DNA of 64,000 bases from Nectonema munidae (lineage: Eukaryota > Nematomorpha > Nectonematoida > Nectonematidae), in the NCBI GenBank assembly GCA_030549495.1, contig JAUIRK010000967.1, forward strand, positions 62,001 to 126,000, in the 5' to 3' direction. The position numbers were made by a program, and so were the translations under genes. Shown piece after piece: positions 22,522 through 34,445 of this stretch (position 1 is the stretch's first letter; each line of letters starts with the position of its first letter). The notes below the pieces were generated by a model. The model was not told the DNA's origin. It saw only the letters and a program-made list of their open reading frames with translations, and did not search any database.

Positions 22522-24086
22522 ATGAGTTCAAGTGATAATTGTGTAAGTTTTAGTGATTTTTTGGACGCAGAGATCAGCTCTGAAGATCCCTCTAGCAAAG
22601 AAGAAATTGAAAGAGAACATATTTTGTTAAGTATTCGTTCAAATAATGGTTTGTATTCATCCTTTTCTAACACGCTGATCTCAAAGAGCAACATAAATTG
22701 TTTAATAAATCCTTTTTTAAATAGACTATTATCAAGAAACATAATTTTCAAACGTGGACCTACTGTGACACTGTTAAGAAAAATGGATTCTTTCGAGCTC
22801 TTTTTCACTGATGAGATTGCGTCAAAAGTTTTGGAGTACACAAATAAAAAGTGTTTAGATAAAGGAAGAAAATTTTTTGAATGAGAGAGTTTACTGCTTG
22901 TTGCGGCGTTCTTCTTAGAGTTGGAGCAGACAAAGATAATTTCACATCTGTAAACAATTTAAAAAAAAAGGAGATTCGAAGCCTTTTTATAGTTGTGCCG
23001 TTTCCAGGAATCGCTTAAAAGACTTCATTTCTATGCTATCACTAGATGATAGATCCAACAGAAGAGAACGTCAATGAGAAGACACATTGGCCGCCATTCG
23101 CGAAATATATAATTCCTTTGATTCCAATCTCACAAAATTCTACGTTCCAAGCGAAAACTTGACTGTAGATGAGCAACTTTATTCTTTCAGAGGTTATTGC
23201 CGCAGAAGAGTTTATATACCTCAAGCCCGCTAAGTACGGTGCGAAAATATTTTGGCTTTGCGACGGAGCAAATGGTTTTGCACTAAAATCGTACATATAT
23301 TGTGACAAGCAAGGTAACCTCAGCGGTACAGGTTTACCTAAAAATGTTACCTCTTACCTTTATGAAGCTTACTTCAAAAGTAATCGCAATGTGTATTTAG
23401 ACAGGTTTTTCGGATCGTTTAATCTGTCGAATTTTGCTCGAAAATGGGCTGATAATGACAGCTACGATAAAAAGTTTTTCGAAAGATGTACAACAAAGTT
23501 TTTTAGAATTGACAGAAAGAAGTTTGTACAATACAAAATATTTGTAAAACGATAACAAAATTGTTTTATGCTCTTATAAGCAAAAGAAAAATAAAAACGT
23601 TCTTCTATCATCCTTCCACACTCAATTACAAGTAAATGAAGAAAAGTATGATCTTAAACCTGAAATCATTTTAGATTACAAGTTCAAAGGTGGAGTGGAC
23701 ATAATGGACCAAAGAGTAGAAAATTTTACGTCTTTGAAAATATAACAGGTACCCGCTTTTGTTCTTCTCCAATATTTTGGATGTTTGTACACTCAACTCT
23801 TATTTAATCATGAAGGAGACTGGGTACACCAATTCAAGGCTCAATTTCATCAAAAAAATTGCTCATGAAAATATTTTTGCTAGATTCAACAATGAGCATG
23901 TTTACAGCCAGAAAAAATGTATTTTGCGCAATTTCGCAAACGAGTGAAATTCATCCAAAAAAAGCGTCATCAATACCTTTAAAATGTAAAGAAGGTGAAT
24001 GCAAGTCATCCACCCGTTGGACATGTGACAAATGCGATAAAAAATGTTTAAAGCACAAATTTAGTCTTTGTAGAAATTGTTTATAA
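22522..24086 (+). pseudogene. piggyBac transposase, broken by several frameshifts and stops
   Basis: An acidic start (MSSSDNCVSFSDFLDAEISS) is followed in shifting frames by the core motifs: LLRVGADKDN (22915), ENLTVDEQLYSFRG (23155, containing a catalytic Asp), KPAKYGAKIFWLCDGANGFA (23228), DRFFGSFNLS (23400), GGVDIMDQRVENFTS (23692, a second catalytic Asp), WPLLFF-like NILDVCTLNSYLIMKETG (23770) and the zinc tail ECKSSTRWTCDKCDKKCLKH to CRNCL-stop. Length and order fit a whole piggyBac transposase. A poly(A)-like AATAAA follows the stop at about 24088. At least three frame changes make it inactive. Confidence 0.85.
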
Positions 24087-24312
24087 AATAAAATTTTACC
24101 TTTCTTTATTTCTCAATTTTTTGGCAGAAGCCTTCGAATCGTCATTTTTTTATTCAAAACACAAGAAATTTATACTTCTATACTTTATTTGTGATATCTC
24201 TAAAAATAAATGTTTTGCTGCCTATTCAAAATATTTGACTTTGATTTTGGGCTACAATTGTAGTAAGGTGGCCTGGCTAGGAACTAAAAATATGTGGTTC
24301 GATGAGGGTTAA

Positions 24313-25203
24313 GACACTAAAGTGAATTAGAAAATTAAAAAATATATATTTCTTCAAATTTTTACCGTTATGGTTTTTATTTTTATTAATAATATCAATA
24401 TTCAAAGAAATATTTAAAAATATTTTTTTTAATTCTGAGTTAAAACTGGAAATTAATGACATATTTCAAATAATAACTTTTTTTTGAAATACGTCCATTA
24501 AATTACTAGAATAAAATTAAAATAATAATTGATAAAAAAACAAAACTTTGCAGTAAAGTAATTATATGGAATAAGGCAAATAAAACAGCATAAAGTCTTA
24601 AATACTTCAAGTTAAAGGAAGTTTAAAACGATTTAAAAAATAAACTATATATTAAAAAAGAGAGGTTTTAACAACGAATAGGTCATCAATAACAAAATTT
24701 TTTGGTCTATTTCAATATAAGAATTATTCGTCTTTATTTTTATGTTTATTTAAAAAATAAACATGAGTTAATTAATATTAGAAAATTTTCCAAAATAGCT
24801 AAATAATTTTAATCTCTTTTATCATCTGCTTCATTTATTATAATTTATAATATTAAGTATATTTCTCTTTATATTTTGCAGGATTTGTTCAACATTAATT
24901 TGAAAAAGGTGAGATAATACTAAAACGAAACTAAATAAAATACTGCATTAGCTCATCCATTGAAATTCAAAAGTAATTGGAGTGTGATAAAATAACAAAG
25001 AAACACTTGTACACCAATCAATACATGTTTGACAACTACCTACTTGAGTTCATTAAGAGATAACACGAAATCAAAGATCCTTTTCAAGAAATTTTAAAAT
25101 GAATTTTAATTTTTTTCTGAATAAATAATTTTTAATATTTATCATAGTTTATTGAATACTGAGTACTTTTTCAAATGATCTTAATTTACTTGCAAATTTT
25201 GAA
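24313..25203. other. AT-rich spacer between two TTAA elements
   Basis: No gene or repeat recognised. Over 75% A+T by eye. Confidence 0.5.
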
Positions 25204-25319
25204 TTAACCCTATTAGTGCTTGGCAAAATTTGTCCGCTCAAGTGCTGGGGGGCGTAAAGTGCCCCCCCCCCCCCCTATTTTTCTCAGAGATTAATAAGTT
25301 TTTATAAATATTTTTAATG

Positions 25320-26010
25320 TTACATATATATTTCAACGATGCTGAATTCAGTGGTGATGTCCATTTTTTATCAAAATCAATCAAACCTGTCAAAAAATTG
25401 ATTTATATTTGACAGCTCATCTCAAAAAGGAACTTTTTATCTAAATAAGTATATAAAGTTTTTTACACATGTATACCCATTTTCAAGTAAGCTAAATTCA
25501 GTGGTGATATTCATTTTTATGAAAATCAATCAAACCTGTCAAAAAATTGATCTAAATGTGACAGCTCATCTCAAAAAGGAACTTTTTATCTAAATAAGTA
25601 TATAAAATTTTTTACACATGTATACCCATTTTCAAATATGCTGAATTCAGTGGTGATATTCATTTTTTATGAAAATTATTCAAACCTGTCAAAAAAGTGA
25701 TTTACATATGACAATTCATCTCAAAAAAGAAACTTTTTATCTAAATAATTATATAATGTTTTTTACACACATATACCCATTTTCAAGTAGGCTGTGTTTA
25801 CTGGTTATATTCCTTTTTTTTTTATAAAAATTAGTCAAACCTGACAAAATAATTTAAATATGACAGCCCATGTCAAAATTAAAATTTTGATTCTTTTAAA
25901 GTTTTTTATACATTTCAAGTATGCAGAATTTAATGGTGATGTTCATTTTTTATGAAATCAATAAAACCTGTCAAAAAATCGATTAAACCTGTAAATCAAT
26001 GTCAAATATA
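25320..26010. repeat. Tandem array A, ~150 bp unit, about 4.5 copies
   Basis: The unit starts 'gctgaattcagtggtgat' (25337, 25491, 25639, 25788, 25920) and contains 'atcaatcaaacctgtcaaa', 'tgacagctcatctcaaaaag' and 'ttttacacatgtataccc'. The last two units are more diverged. Confidence 0.85.
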
Positions 26011-26999
26011 TAAACATAAAAATAACTTCTACTTGCAGTATTTCTCTGGTAATTATTTTCTTAATTTATTTAATAAACCAACTTTAGGTGTTTAATTCAC
26101 TCAAAGAAATATTTCATTCTACGGTAACTTATGTAACTCGATAGGATCTCCATCTTTTCGGCTACAAATTCGTAATCGAGTCTCTACGTCATATTATAAT
26201 TTACAGTATGTAATTTTGGTATTCATTCTATGATGATCCTTTTTTGGTAGCTCTTTTTTCATTAGAAATTTATATTCTTCAATGTGTGTTCGAAAATTTT
26301 TTTATAAGGATAAAATTACTTTTTTCCTCTCTCAAAGCATTCTGATTAAAGAATCTTCTTGGTGATCTTAGACTATTTTTTATCAGTATCGTGTATTTTA
26401 TTATCAAGCCTGAATATTTGTCAACCAATCTTATTTCAAAGGATTTTTTCTGATGAATCATTCGTGATGTTGATTGTTCAATTACAAAAAGTTGTCAACG
26501 TTCTTCATCTAAAAAATTATCTCTTTGACACAAAAGGAAAAAGATAGACAAATTCAATTTAAATTAAAAATATCTTGATAGTGACTAAATTCTCACATAT
26601 TGGCACCTGTGCCATTTTTGATAAATCTGACCCATTCTAAATTTTCAGAAACTCAGTTAACTCATCCTAGAAATTCAGTTAACTGTAATGCTAGATGATA
26701 GATTTAAATATTTTTCATTTGTAAAAGAGAAACTTTTTTTTCACAGTCAAAATCTTTTTTGAAGCATCTAATATTATATAATTAAACCACTTCCTAGTTC
26801 ATTAGAACATTGTAGATCTTCCATTTAGTCAGGATACATATTTTTTTAATTATTTGTTTTGATCACATGTTCTCTTTTCAATTAGTTTTCAACTTGGTTC
26901 CTTCTCTCATACAAATTTTCAAAAGATTTTATAATACGTTTTATTTTTTTTTAATAAATATTTCATACTCAAGATGATTGTAGAAAGTATTATAAGCCA

Positions 27000-28790
27000 A
27001 AATATACAAAAAAAAGAGTATATTTTTACTATATATCTAATATGCAGCCGTTTTTTGAAATTTTTTTACAGAACTGTTTTTCAGGCATACATTACTAATT
27101 CAATTGCCACTTCGAGATATTTTTTAACCGTATTATCCAAAATCCAGTACAGAAATAAAATAAGCATAGTCGATTTGGTATAAAACAGATATTTTATTTT
27201 TTTGAAAACAGTATCTAGAAGTAAACCGCAAATCTTATTCAAGCTTTCAGATATTTTAAAACCATAAATGCCAAACCTGAGTCCAAAAATTAAACCAGCA
27301 TCTTACATTTGGCATAAAAACACATATTTTATTTAAATTTCAAAAATATTTCTGCAGACATTAGACGTAAATCGAAAATTTATTGACACTTTCAGACATT
27401 TAAAACCTCTAAATGCAAAAAATGATTTCAGAAATAAAAATTATCATGGTCGAATTGGTATAAAAACATATATTTCATGTAAAATTAGAGAAAATATTTT
27501 GGGATATAGTTTTCAAACATAAACCGCAAATTTGATTGACACTAGCAGTAAAACCTCTAAATGCGAAAACTGTGTTCAGAAATGAAATCATCATGATATA
27601 TTTGCTATAAAAACAAATTTTAGAACTAAACGCAAATTTAATTGATACGTATATGTATTTTCAAATTCAAACTGCAAAAATTGAGTCCATAAATGAAACT
27701 AGCATGGTTGATTTGGTATAAAAACATATATTTAATTGTAAAATTTGAATGAATGTTTTTGGAAACAATTTTTAGAAGTAAACCGCAAATTTGATTAACA
27801 CTTATAGGTATTTTCATATCCTAAACGTAAAAAATGAGTCCAGAAATGAAACCAGCATGATTGATTTGGTATTAAAACATATATTTCAAGAAAATATTTT
27901 TGGAGACAATTTTCAGAAGTAAACGGCAAATTTGATTAATACTTATAGGTATTTCCAAATCCTAAATGTAAAAAATGAGTTCAAAAATGAAAACAGCATG
28001 ATCGATTTGGTATAAAAACAAATATTTCATGTAAAATTTATAGAATATTTTTGGAGATAGTTTTTAGAAGTAAACCGCAAATTTTGACTGATATTTTAAA
28101 ATCTCTAACTGTGAAAAATGAGTTGAGAAATGAAAACAGCATGGTTGATTTGGTATAAAACATATATTTCATTGTAAAATTTGAATGAATGTATTTGGAG
28201 ACAATTTTTAGAAGTAAACCGCAAATTTAATTAACACTTATAGGTATTTTCAGATCCTAAACGTAAAAAAATGAGTCCAGAAATGAAACCAGCATGTCCG
28301 ATTTAGTATAACACATATGTTTTTATGTAAAATGTGAAGGAATGTTTTTGGAGACAATTTTCAGAAGTAAACCGCAAATTTGATTAACACTTATAGGTAT
28401 TTTCAAATCCTAAATGTAAAAAATGAGTCCAGAAATGAAAACAACATGATCGATTTGGTATAACACATATGTTTTTATGTAAAATGTGAAGGAATGTTTT
28501 TGGAGACAATTTTCAGAAGTAAACCGCAAATTTGATTAACACTTATAGGTATTTTCAAATCCTAAATGTAAAAAATGAGTCCAGAAATGAAAACAACATG
28601 ATCGATTTGGTATAAAACATATATTTTATGTAAAATGTGAAGGAATGTTTTTGAAGACAATTTTCAGAAGTAAACCGCAAATTTGATTAACACATATAGG
28701 TATTTTCATATCCTAAATGTAAAAAATGAGTTCAGAAATGAAAACAGCATGACCGATTTAGTATAAAAACATATATTTTATGTAAAATTT
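27000..28790. repeat. Tandem array B, ~150 bp unit, about 11 copies
   Basis: The unit contains 'gatcgatttggtataaaaac', 'gaagtaaaccgcaaatttga', 'acttataggtattttcaaat' and 'aaatgagtccagaaatgaaa'. It recurs at roughly 27170, 27450, 27710, 27860, 28005, 28150, 28300, 28450, 28605 and 28755. Units from 28300 onward are nearly identical; the left ones are old. Confidence 0.88.
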
Positions 28791-29196
28791 GAAAGTATAT
28801 TTTATTAGATATATTTTTGATCAATCAAAATTTTGATTGACATTTTCTAAAAAGTAGCCATGATTATTGAAAAAATTAAATATATAAAGTGTTATGCGTT
28901 CTAAACTGTATATAATTATAAATTTTCAGGGTATTATATAATATAGATCCTAAGTTATAAGGTTAAGTACAGATAATGTCAAAATTTTGCTGAAAAATAA
29001 ATTTTTATTATTTTGATTGACAGTTTTGGACATGAAGGGGTCATTCAACTACCATGAAAATGGTTTCAAAAGATGCAGCTAGCGATTTTAGGAAAAGTCA
29101 CAAAATTTGAAGGGATATGATTCAGCCAATTTTCTACAATTAATTTTTTAGCCAAGGGGGGGGGCGTTTTACGCCCCCCAGCATTAATAGGGTTAA

Positions 29197-30319
29197 AGGC
29201 TGCCATTTTTATTTTTAAATGATTTCATTAAACTCAACTTCACCCATACGAAAAAGTTAGATATCATTTTTTCTATTGCATGTAAAGAGCAATGCAGGTT
29301 TTTTTTAACTGAGAGACAAAATCGATTATTTATTTGACACAGTATCCGAACAATGGCAACTATTTATGTAATTGAAACTTGTGTAAAATGCTTGGTTTTT
29401 TTTGGAAACATTGCTTTCTAACTGAAGTAAAGAATTTTTCATTGAATGAATGAAATGATTGAATATGTGTGAAAAATTATTATGGTATAAATTTAGTAAG
29501 TATTATCTATTTTTCCAAGTATCTTTTAATATTATTTTTGATTTATCTTTGACTGCAATTATAATATTTTTGGGAATTATTAATTCGTTAAGTGAATTAC
29601 AATTCACAATCAATGATACGCTTTTTATGTGTGTTTTAATAATTAAAAAAATATTTATAAAAACAGTAATTTTATCCAACATAAGAATAAAATAAACTGA
29701 AAGCTGTCCGAATATTTTTTTATAACATAAATATATAAGCAAGTATATTGCTGAAAACTGGATGTTCTTAACCTAATAAAAAGTAGTATAATTAAAAAAA
29801 AAAGAAAAACAGGGAAATTCTCCCTTGTTCTTTTCTGTCCAGGATTTTTGCTAATTTCTTTTGCTTTTTAATCAGATGAAAGAACATTAGTATTAAAGAA
29901 ATTATTTTGATTGATGGAAATAAAGTCTAGATATAATTTTTTTTTTGTTGATCGCTCATCTTTTCATAATATTGGTTAGATATTAGGATGTCTTTCAGTA
30001 TATCAAAAATATACAAATTTCACATATTTTTATTGCATTTTTTATCATCAGTTCTTCATACTAAAACTGATTATATTTAGCTTTAATCATCATGCAAATT
30101 TTCATTTTAATTACATTTTAGCAAATGGTTGAATGTTTCTGATCTATTGTTCTTCAAATTATATGGTTTGTAGGGATGATTTTTTTTAGTTTTAATATTG
30201 CATTTTTGAATGGTGAGAAAAATTTCTTTTTAAAATATTCAATACCTTTATAAGTATAAATATTTTCAAAATTTTCTATTTTTGAAAAAAATTCAAAGTT
30301 TGAACAAGAATTTTTCTTC
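29197..30319. other. AT-rich spacer, no gene recognised
   Basis: Complementary open frames at 29459-29742 are low-complexity hydrophobic and look like chance frames. Confidence 0.5.
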
Positions 30320-32100
30320 TGGCTAGTTCTCATAGACCCTCTTCTCGATCTAATCTACACCAGCAAAGATTTCTCTCAATGTTTTTCAGATGACATATTA
30401 TTCACATTTACCAGTAACTCTCAACAAGAAAACCTCACCAAATCCTCTTCATTTTTACTAAAGTTACAAGATAAAGCAAACACACATAAGATATTCTTTA
30501 ACTCCAACAAAACCAGCCTCATTCACTTCACACACAAACACATATAACATGTACCCCTTGATTTAAATACCTCTACTCCTATACCTGCCTCAACAACTAT
30601 CAAATATCTAGGACTTAACCTACAGTTCAACATAAAATTTTAATACACTTTAAAAAAATATACCAAAAACTCTCAGTCACCCTTTTTTCACTTAAAAGCG
30701 CTATCTCTTATAAATGGAGCCTCCGTCCGAAATACACCAAATACATGCATTCATCCGTAATCCTCCCAGTAATTCAATACGGAATTCTTTCCTGGGGTAT
30801 CTCCTTAATACACCACACAATCATCCATTTTCTTAACAAAATACACCATCTCTGCCTAATTTGCATAACCAACGCATATCGTACTACTTCCACACAATGC
30901 CTAGAAATTCTAACAAACACCCTCCCATTACAATTTCAACTAAAAAAACCATTATTAAGCGCTTCATCTTGACATAAAACAACTTACTTCCCCAATTTCT
31001 TTCGATCACACCCCACAATACTACTCCACCCTATTCTTTCTACGCTACTCTATTAGCAAAATTTGCACCAAATATTGCTAACTACCTAGTTCATCCCTCT
31101 ATACATCCATCTCTTTTAACTCACCCATCTGCACCGAATCTATTGAAAACCTCTATATGCAAAAACAATTTTTTTGCAAAACAATCACACCTTCGTTCTA
31201 ACTCTTCCACAACCTCCCTACGTATCTTCACAGACGCCTCAAAGTAAACCCTAATTGCCTCCTTTGCTTACGCCTTTTTCAAAGGCTCTTCCACTCACCC
31301 CTTTCACATCATCGCTCTCGATTAAATCCGTTACTTTCAATCTCCGAATACGAGATCTTCAGCCTTTTACATGTCTGTACTACGATCACTAACAACATTA
31401 ACTACTTTCTTCTCCACTTTACTACCATCCATTTCTTTACCGATGCACAAAACATAATCCACGATCTCTCTCTATCACACAACTTCCCTCCTTTCAACTC
31501 GCCTCCTCCCTAATTAATTTTACAAAACATTTTCACAGAAACCTATGATGGTGCCCTGCTCACCTAAACATACCAGAAAACTCCTTCGTGGACTACTTAA
31601 CCTCAAACTTACACCTAGCCTACCACATCCCTCTCATCAACTCCCTACCTCTCAAAACCTTTCTAACGCACATTCACTTATCCTCTCTAGAAGAATGGCA
31701 GATGTCCATATCTTCATCTCAAAATTCACTAATCTCCTCTTTACCGCACATCAGCACACATAACTTTCAAAAACAAAAAATTTACACCCCCGCGTTCAAC
31801 TATTCGTTGGCTATCAGGCCACTGCCATGCAAAGCATATCTCTTCCGAATTAAAGTTAGCGAAAATCCATACTGTCGTTTCGGATGCGACACAATAGAAA
31901 CGCCATGCCATCTCATCTTCACATGTCAAATCTTCTCTTATCATCGTCAAGATCTTTTAATTCGCTGCCTTTCTTTACTTAATAGATGTTCAACAGAATT
32001 CTCAGATCTTCTGTTTCACCCAACATTACTAAAATCACATGCAACCCTCATTGGCACCATTGAAACAACTGTCACCACCGTTGATAACCCTAACTAATCT
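30320..32100 (+). mobile_element. 5'-truncated LINE with RT, RNase H and Cys/His tail (broken)
   Basis: A non-LTR retrotransposon remnant with higher C content than its surroundings. RT palm motif FSDDILFTF (Y/F-x-DD type) near 30385. RT thumb-side segment TIKYLGLNLQFN (30600) and SVILPVIQYGILSWGISL (30750-). RNase H start IFTDASK (about 31225). C-terminal finger YCRFGCDTIETPCHLIFTC (31870-31925). The final frame ends at 32097. RNase H plus the terminal CxxC..H..C motif place it in the I/R1/ingi-like groups of APE-type LINEs. Several stops and frame changes; the 5' half (endonuclease) is absent. The 2A/PHD head at 2765-3097 may come from the same family. Confidence 0.8.
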
Positions 32101-32939
32101 GCCTTTCCTTTCTATTTTTAGAATAATCTCTACCAACATCTCCATCCTTCTTAACCAACTGGGGTTCAATGTATTTATATGGATTTTATTATTTATTTGG
32201 CACAATTACTGTGAAATACCGTTAATGTGAAATAGTTTGTGGTCAACACTCAAATAGTGCAAGTTACATTCTGTGTTACAGTTGTTCTAATGGAAACAAT
32301 GTGTATTTAAATTCCTTGCATCTTTTATTGTAAGAGGTAGGGCATACTAGCTTCTGATTGTTCGCCCCTACAAAGGAAAGTTGTGTGTGAAACACTTCTT
32401 TACAATGATCTGTCAATTTTGGGTCAGTTACAAAGTGTTACGCAGCCAGGTTGATTAAGACGACTAGTCACATAAATGAATATCAATATGCAGTTCAAAT
32501 TAGCGATCCTTTCCTGGAAAAACGGGATCCCTCTTCAAAAAAATATATTCTGGGGTGCCGGGAATTAGTGATTATTTCCTGGGAATCAGGGATCCCTTCT
32601 GAAAAAAGGGTTATCTGCGTTCCCAAAAATATAATAAAATTTATCAAAATGTAATTGAAAAAAATTAAGTTCAGTGATAATAATTAATTTACATAAATAC
32701 CCTGTTAATCTAAAAAGGATTTTTGGCTGTTAAATTTTTTTTAATTATAATTAACAGAGCAAACGAAGTTCACTATTTGCAATGAATATAAAAAAAGCAT
32801 TTACTAAATCAAAAAAGTTGTTCAACGACTAAATTCCAAACTAATTGGCTTACCGCAACATTTTAATTTAGGGAAAAATATGAAAGTTTCAATAAACCGA
32901 ATGATTTAATTTTTCTACCAGATAAAAACTTATATTTCA
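32101..32939. other. LINE 3' flank and spacer
   Basis: Probably LINE 3' UTR up to about 32300. A diverged direct duplication lies at 32502-32625: 'gatcctttcctgg' plus 'gggatccctcttc..aaaaaa' recurs as 'gattatttcctgg' plus 'gggatcccttctgaaaaaa'. Confidence 0.45.
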
Positions 32940-33340
32940 ATTTTTTGAAGAAGTTGTGATTCAAATGATGAATCTTCACAATCAGATGAAGAAAATTGAT
33001 CTATTGATTGCCAATCTTTGATTTTGAAAGAAAAGCTAGAAGACAATTCAAAGTAAATTTAAAAACGTGAAAGCCCCACCTCTCAATCCTCAAATATTTT
33101 TTTCAGCAAAAGTTTGAAACAAGAAATAAATAAGTTTGAAGCAATGGGAAGTCAATCTTTTAACTTTATTCTGTTAAAAAATGCTTTAAAAAGTATCACT
33201 CCTCTGTCTTTGGTTGAATCTGAGCTTTTTCAGTAGGCAGTTTGTTTATAACAAAAATAAGGATTCTGCTGAGTGGAAAAATCATTATTTTTTTGTGTTT
33301 CTTAAAAGTTTTTATAGTACGAGGAAATATAAAATTCATG
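32940..33340 (+). pseudogene. hAT transposase C-terminal remnant
   Basis: Acidic DDESSQSDEEN (32965) leads to QEINKFEAMGSQSF (33118-) and NALKSITPLSLVESELFQ (33180-33235). This parallels the hAT dimerisation region (L..L..I.PTS...ERAFS, here ESELFQ), then a degraded tail with VEKS. Several stops. No terminal repeats identified. Confidence 0.6.
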
Positions 33341-34309
33341 ACAATCACAAAATTTTTTATTATATTCTATTTAGTTATTCATTTTTTGATTAAATCAAAG
33401 TAAAAATTATTAGACTATTTGAAATTATTTTGCGCACAATTTAATCCCCGCGGCAAAATTACTGATGAAAAAACAGAAACAGTAGTTCAAATACTGTCAC
33501 TCTCACAAGCTATATAGATGGATTAAAAAAACGTAAAATAAAAAACAAGCGCACCCTTGATGATAATAATCAAAGACGTATGTCATATGCACACAATATA
33601 TATTGTTATTAAACTTTTCAAAACAATCACATCGAAAACACGTCAAAATACCATAATTGCAACAAATTACTATTTACCTAACTTCTAACTAAAAATGTCA
33701 CTTTGATAAATAAATAAAAAAATTAAAAGTATTTGGTATCTTCATGAATTTTTTCATCGCTCAGGATAACCCAATGTTAGTGCAAACAAAGCGTGTAAGC
33801 TAGCTAACCTAACCAGTTGTTAACAAACTAAAGTATCTCATGAATATTTAATTAGAGTTGATATTACGGCAAGCCTTTTTACCCAAACGGACTCAATTAT
33901 TATTTGTTTTCTAAAATAACATGTAAAATGCAAACAAAATCAACAGATTCATCGATAGAAGACATATAAAAGTAATATTGTGTCATAGCATATTTAGAAT
34001 TTTTGCGTTGAAAATATTTATTGCGTTAAGAACATCAAATTGGGTTGAGAAAGTTGGGGTAAAAGACGCCCTCTTTGTGTTATTGTCAAACTGCATCTTC
34101 ATAGAATAATTAATCCGTTTGTATGCTCCGTAAAAGATCATAAAATTTTATAAAATCTTCCTTACATATATTTATTACTCAATATATTACTTCAAAACTG
34201 TTTAAATAATGAAGAAGGATTTAAAAAAATTAATAAATCAATTTATTAAATCGCTGTACAATCTGATATTTCTTGCTAAATCTTCTAAGGAAAATTGATA
34301 AGGGTAAAG
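33341..34309. other. AT-rich spacer, no gene recognised
   Basis: No open frame of note. Nothing recognised on either strand. Confidence 0.5.
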
Positions 34310-34445
34310 GTACGGTGGGATGTTTTCATCGAGAAAGTACAATTTCGCCGCTTGAGCTATGCGAGCTACTATGAGAAAGTAGGCTTGATACGGGATCGAA
34401 CCCATGACCTAATCAAGCCGCCAGGATTTTACATGGTGGCATAAA
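34310..34445 (-). mobile_element. tRNA-derived SINE-like repeat
   Basis: Minus strand TCATGGGTTCGATCCCGTAT is a canonical B box. The upstream part (GCCACCATGTAAAATCC) does not form a tRNA. GC content is distinctly above its surroundings. Confidence 0.5.

Larger units (their letters stand above)
21051..24312 (+). mobile_element. piggyBac element with both terminal repeats and TTAA sites
   Basis: TTAA at 21051-21054 and 24309-24312. Termini TTAACCCTCATCGGACCACC and, reverse strand, TTAACCCTCATCGAACCACA. Subterminal ACTACGATGGTAG-type palindromes occur near both ends (21076, 21264, and degenerate at 24254). A transposase remnant fills 22522-24086, and a SINE lies between it and the left end. 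The ends fit each other and the family's target, so this is a complete insertion with a broken gene. Confidence 0.88.
25204..29196 (+). mobile_element. Large non-autonomous TTAA element, copy 2
   Basis: TTAA at 25204-25207 and 29193-29196. Termini TTAACCCTATTAGTGCTTGG and, reverse strand, TTAACCCTATTAATGCTGGG. Each end carries a GC-rich hairpin about 40 bases in (left arms GGGGGGC at 25247-25253 with GCCCCCC; right arms GGGGGGCGT / ACGCCCCCC at 29159-29179, loop TTT). Between them lie two different tandem arrays and no coding sequence. It matches copy 1 (4374-10612) in inverse orientation over both ends and the arrays. Confidence 0.82.

Noticed and set aside
25261-25275. C run as a sequencing artefact or gap edge
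   Set aside because: It pairs with the GGGGGG block at 25247-25252 and has a counterpart at the other end of the element, so it is a real structural feature.
27000-28790. Regular repeats resembling a CRISPR array
   Set aside because: Units of ~150 bp are continuous, with no short repeat/unique spacer alternation, in a eukaryotic transposon.
29459-29742. Two complementary hydrophobic open frames (membrane protein?)
   Set aside because: Low-complexity AT-rich sequence open on both strands at once; a chance product of composition.
34370-34440. tRNA gene
   Set aside because: Good B box (GGTTCGATCC) but no A box or stem pairing at the right distance.
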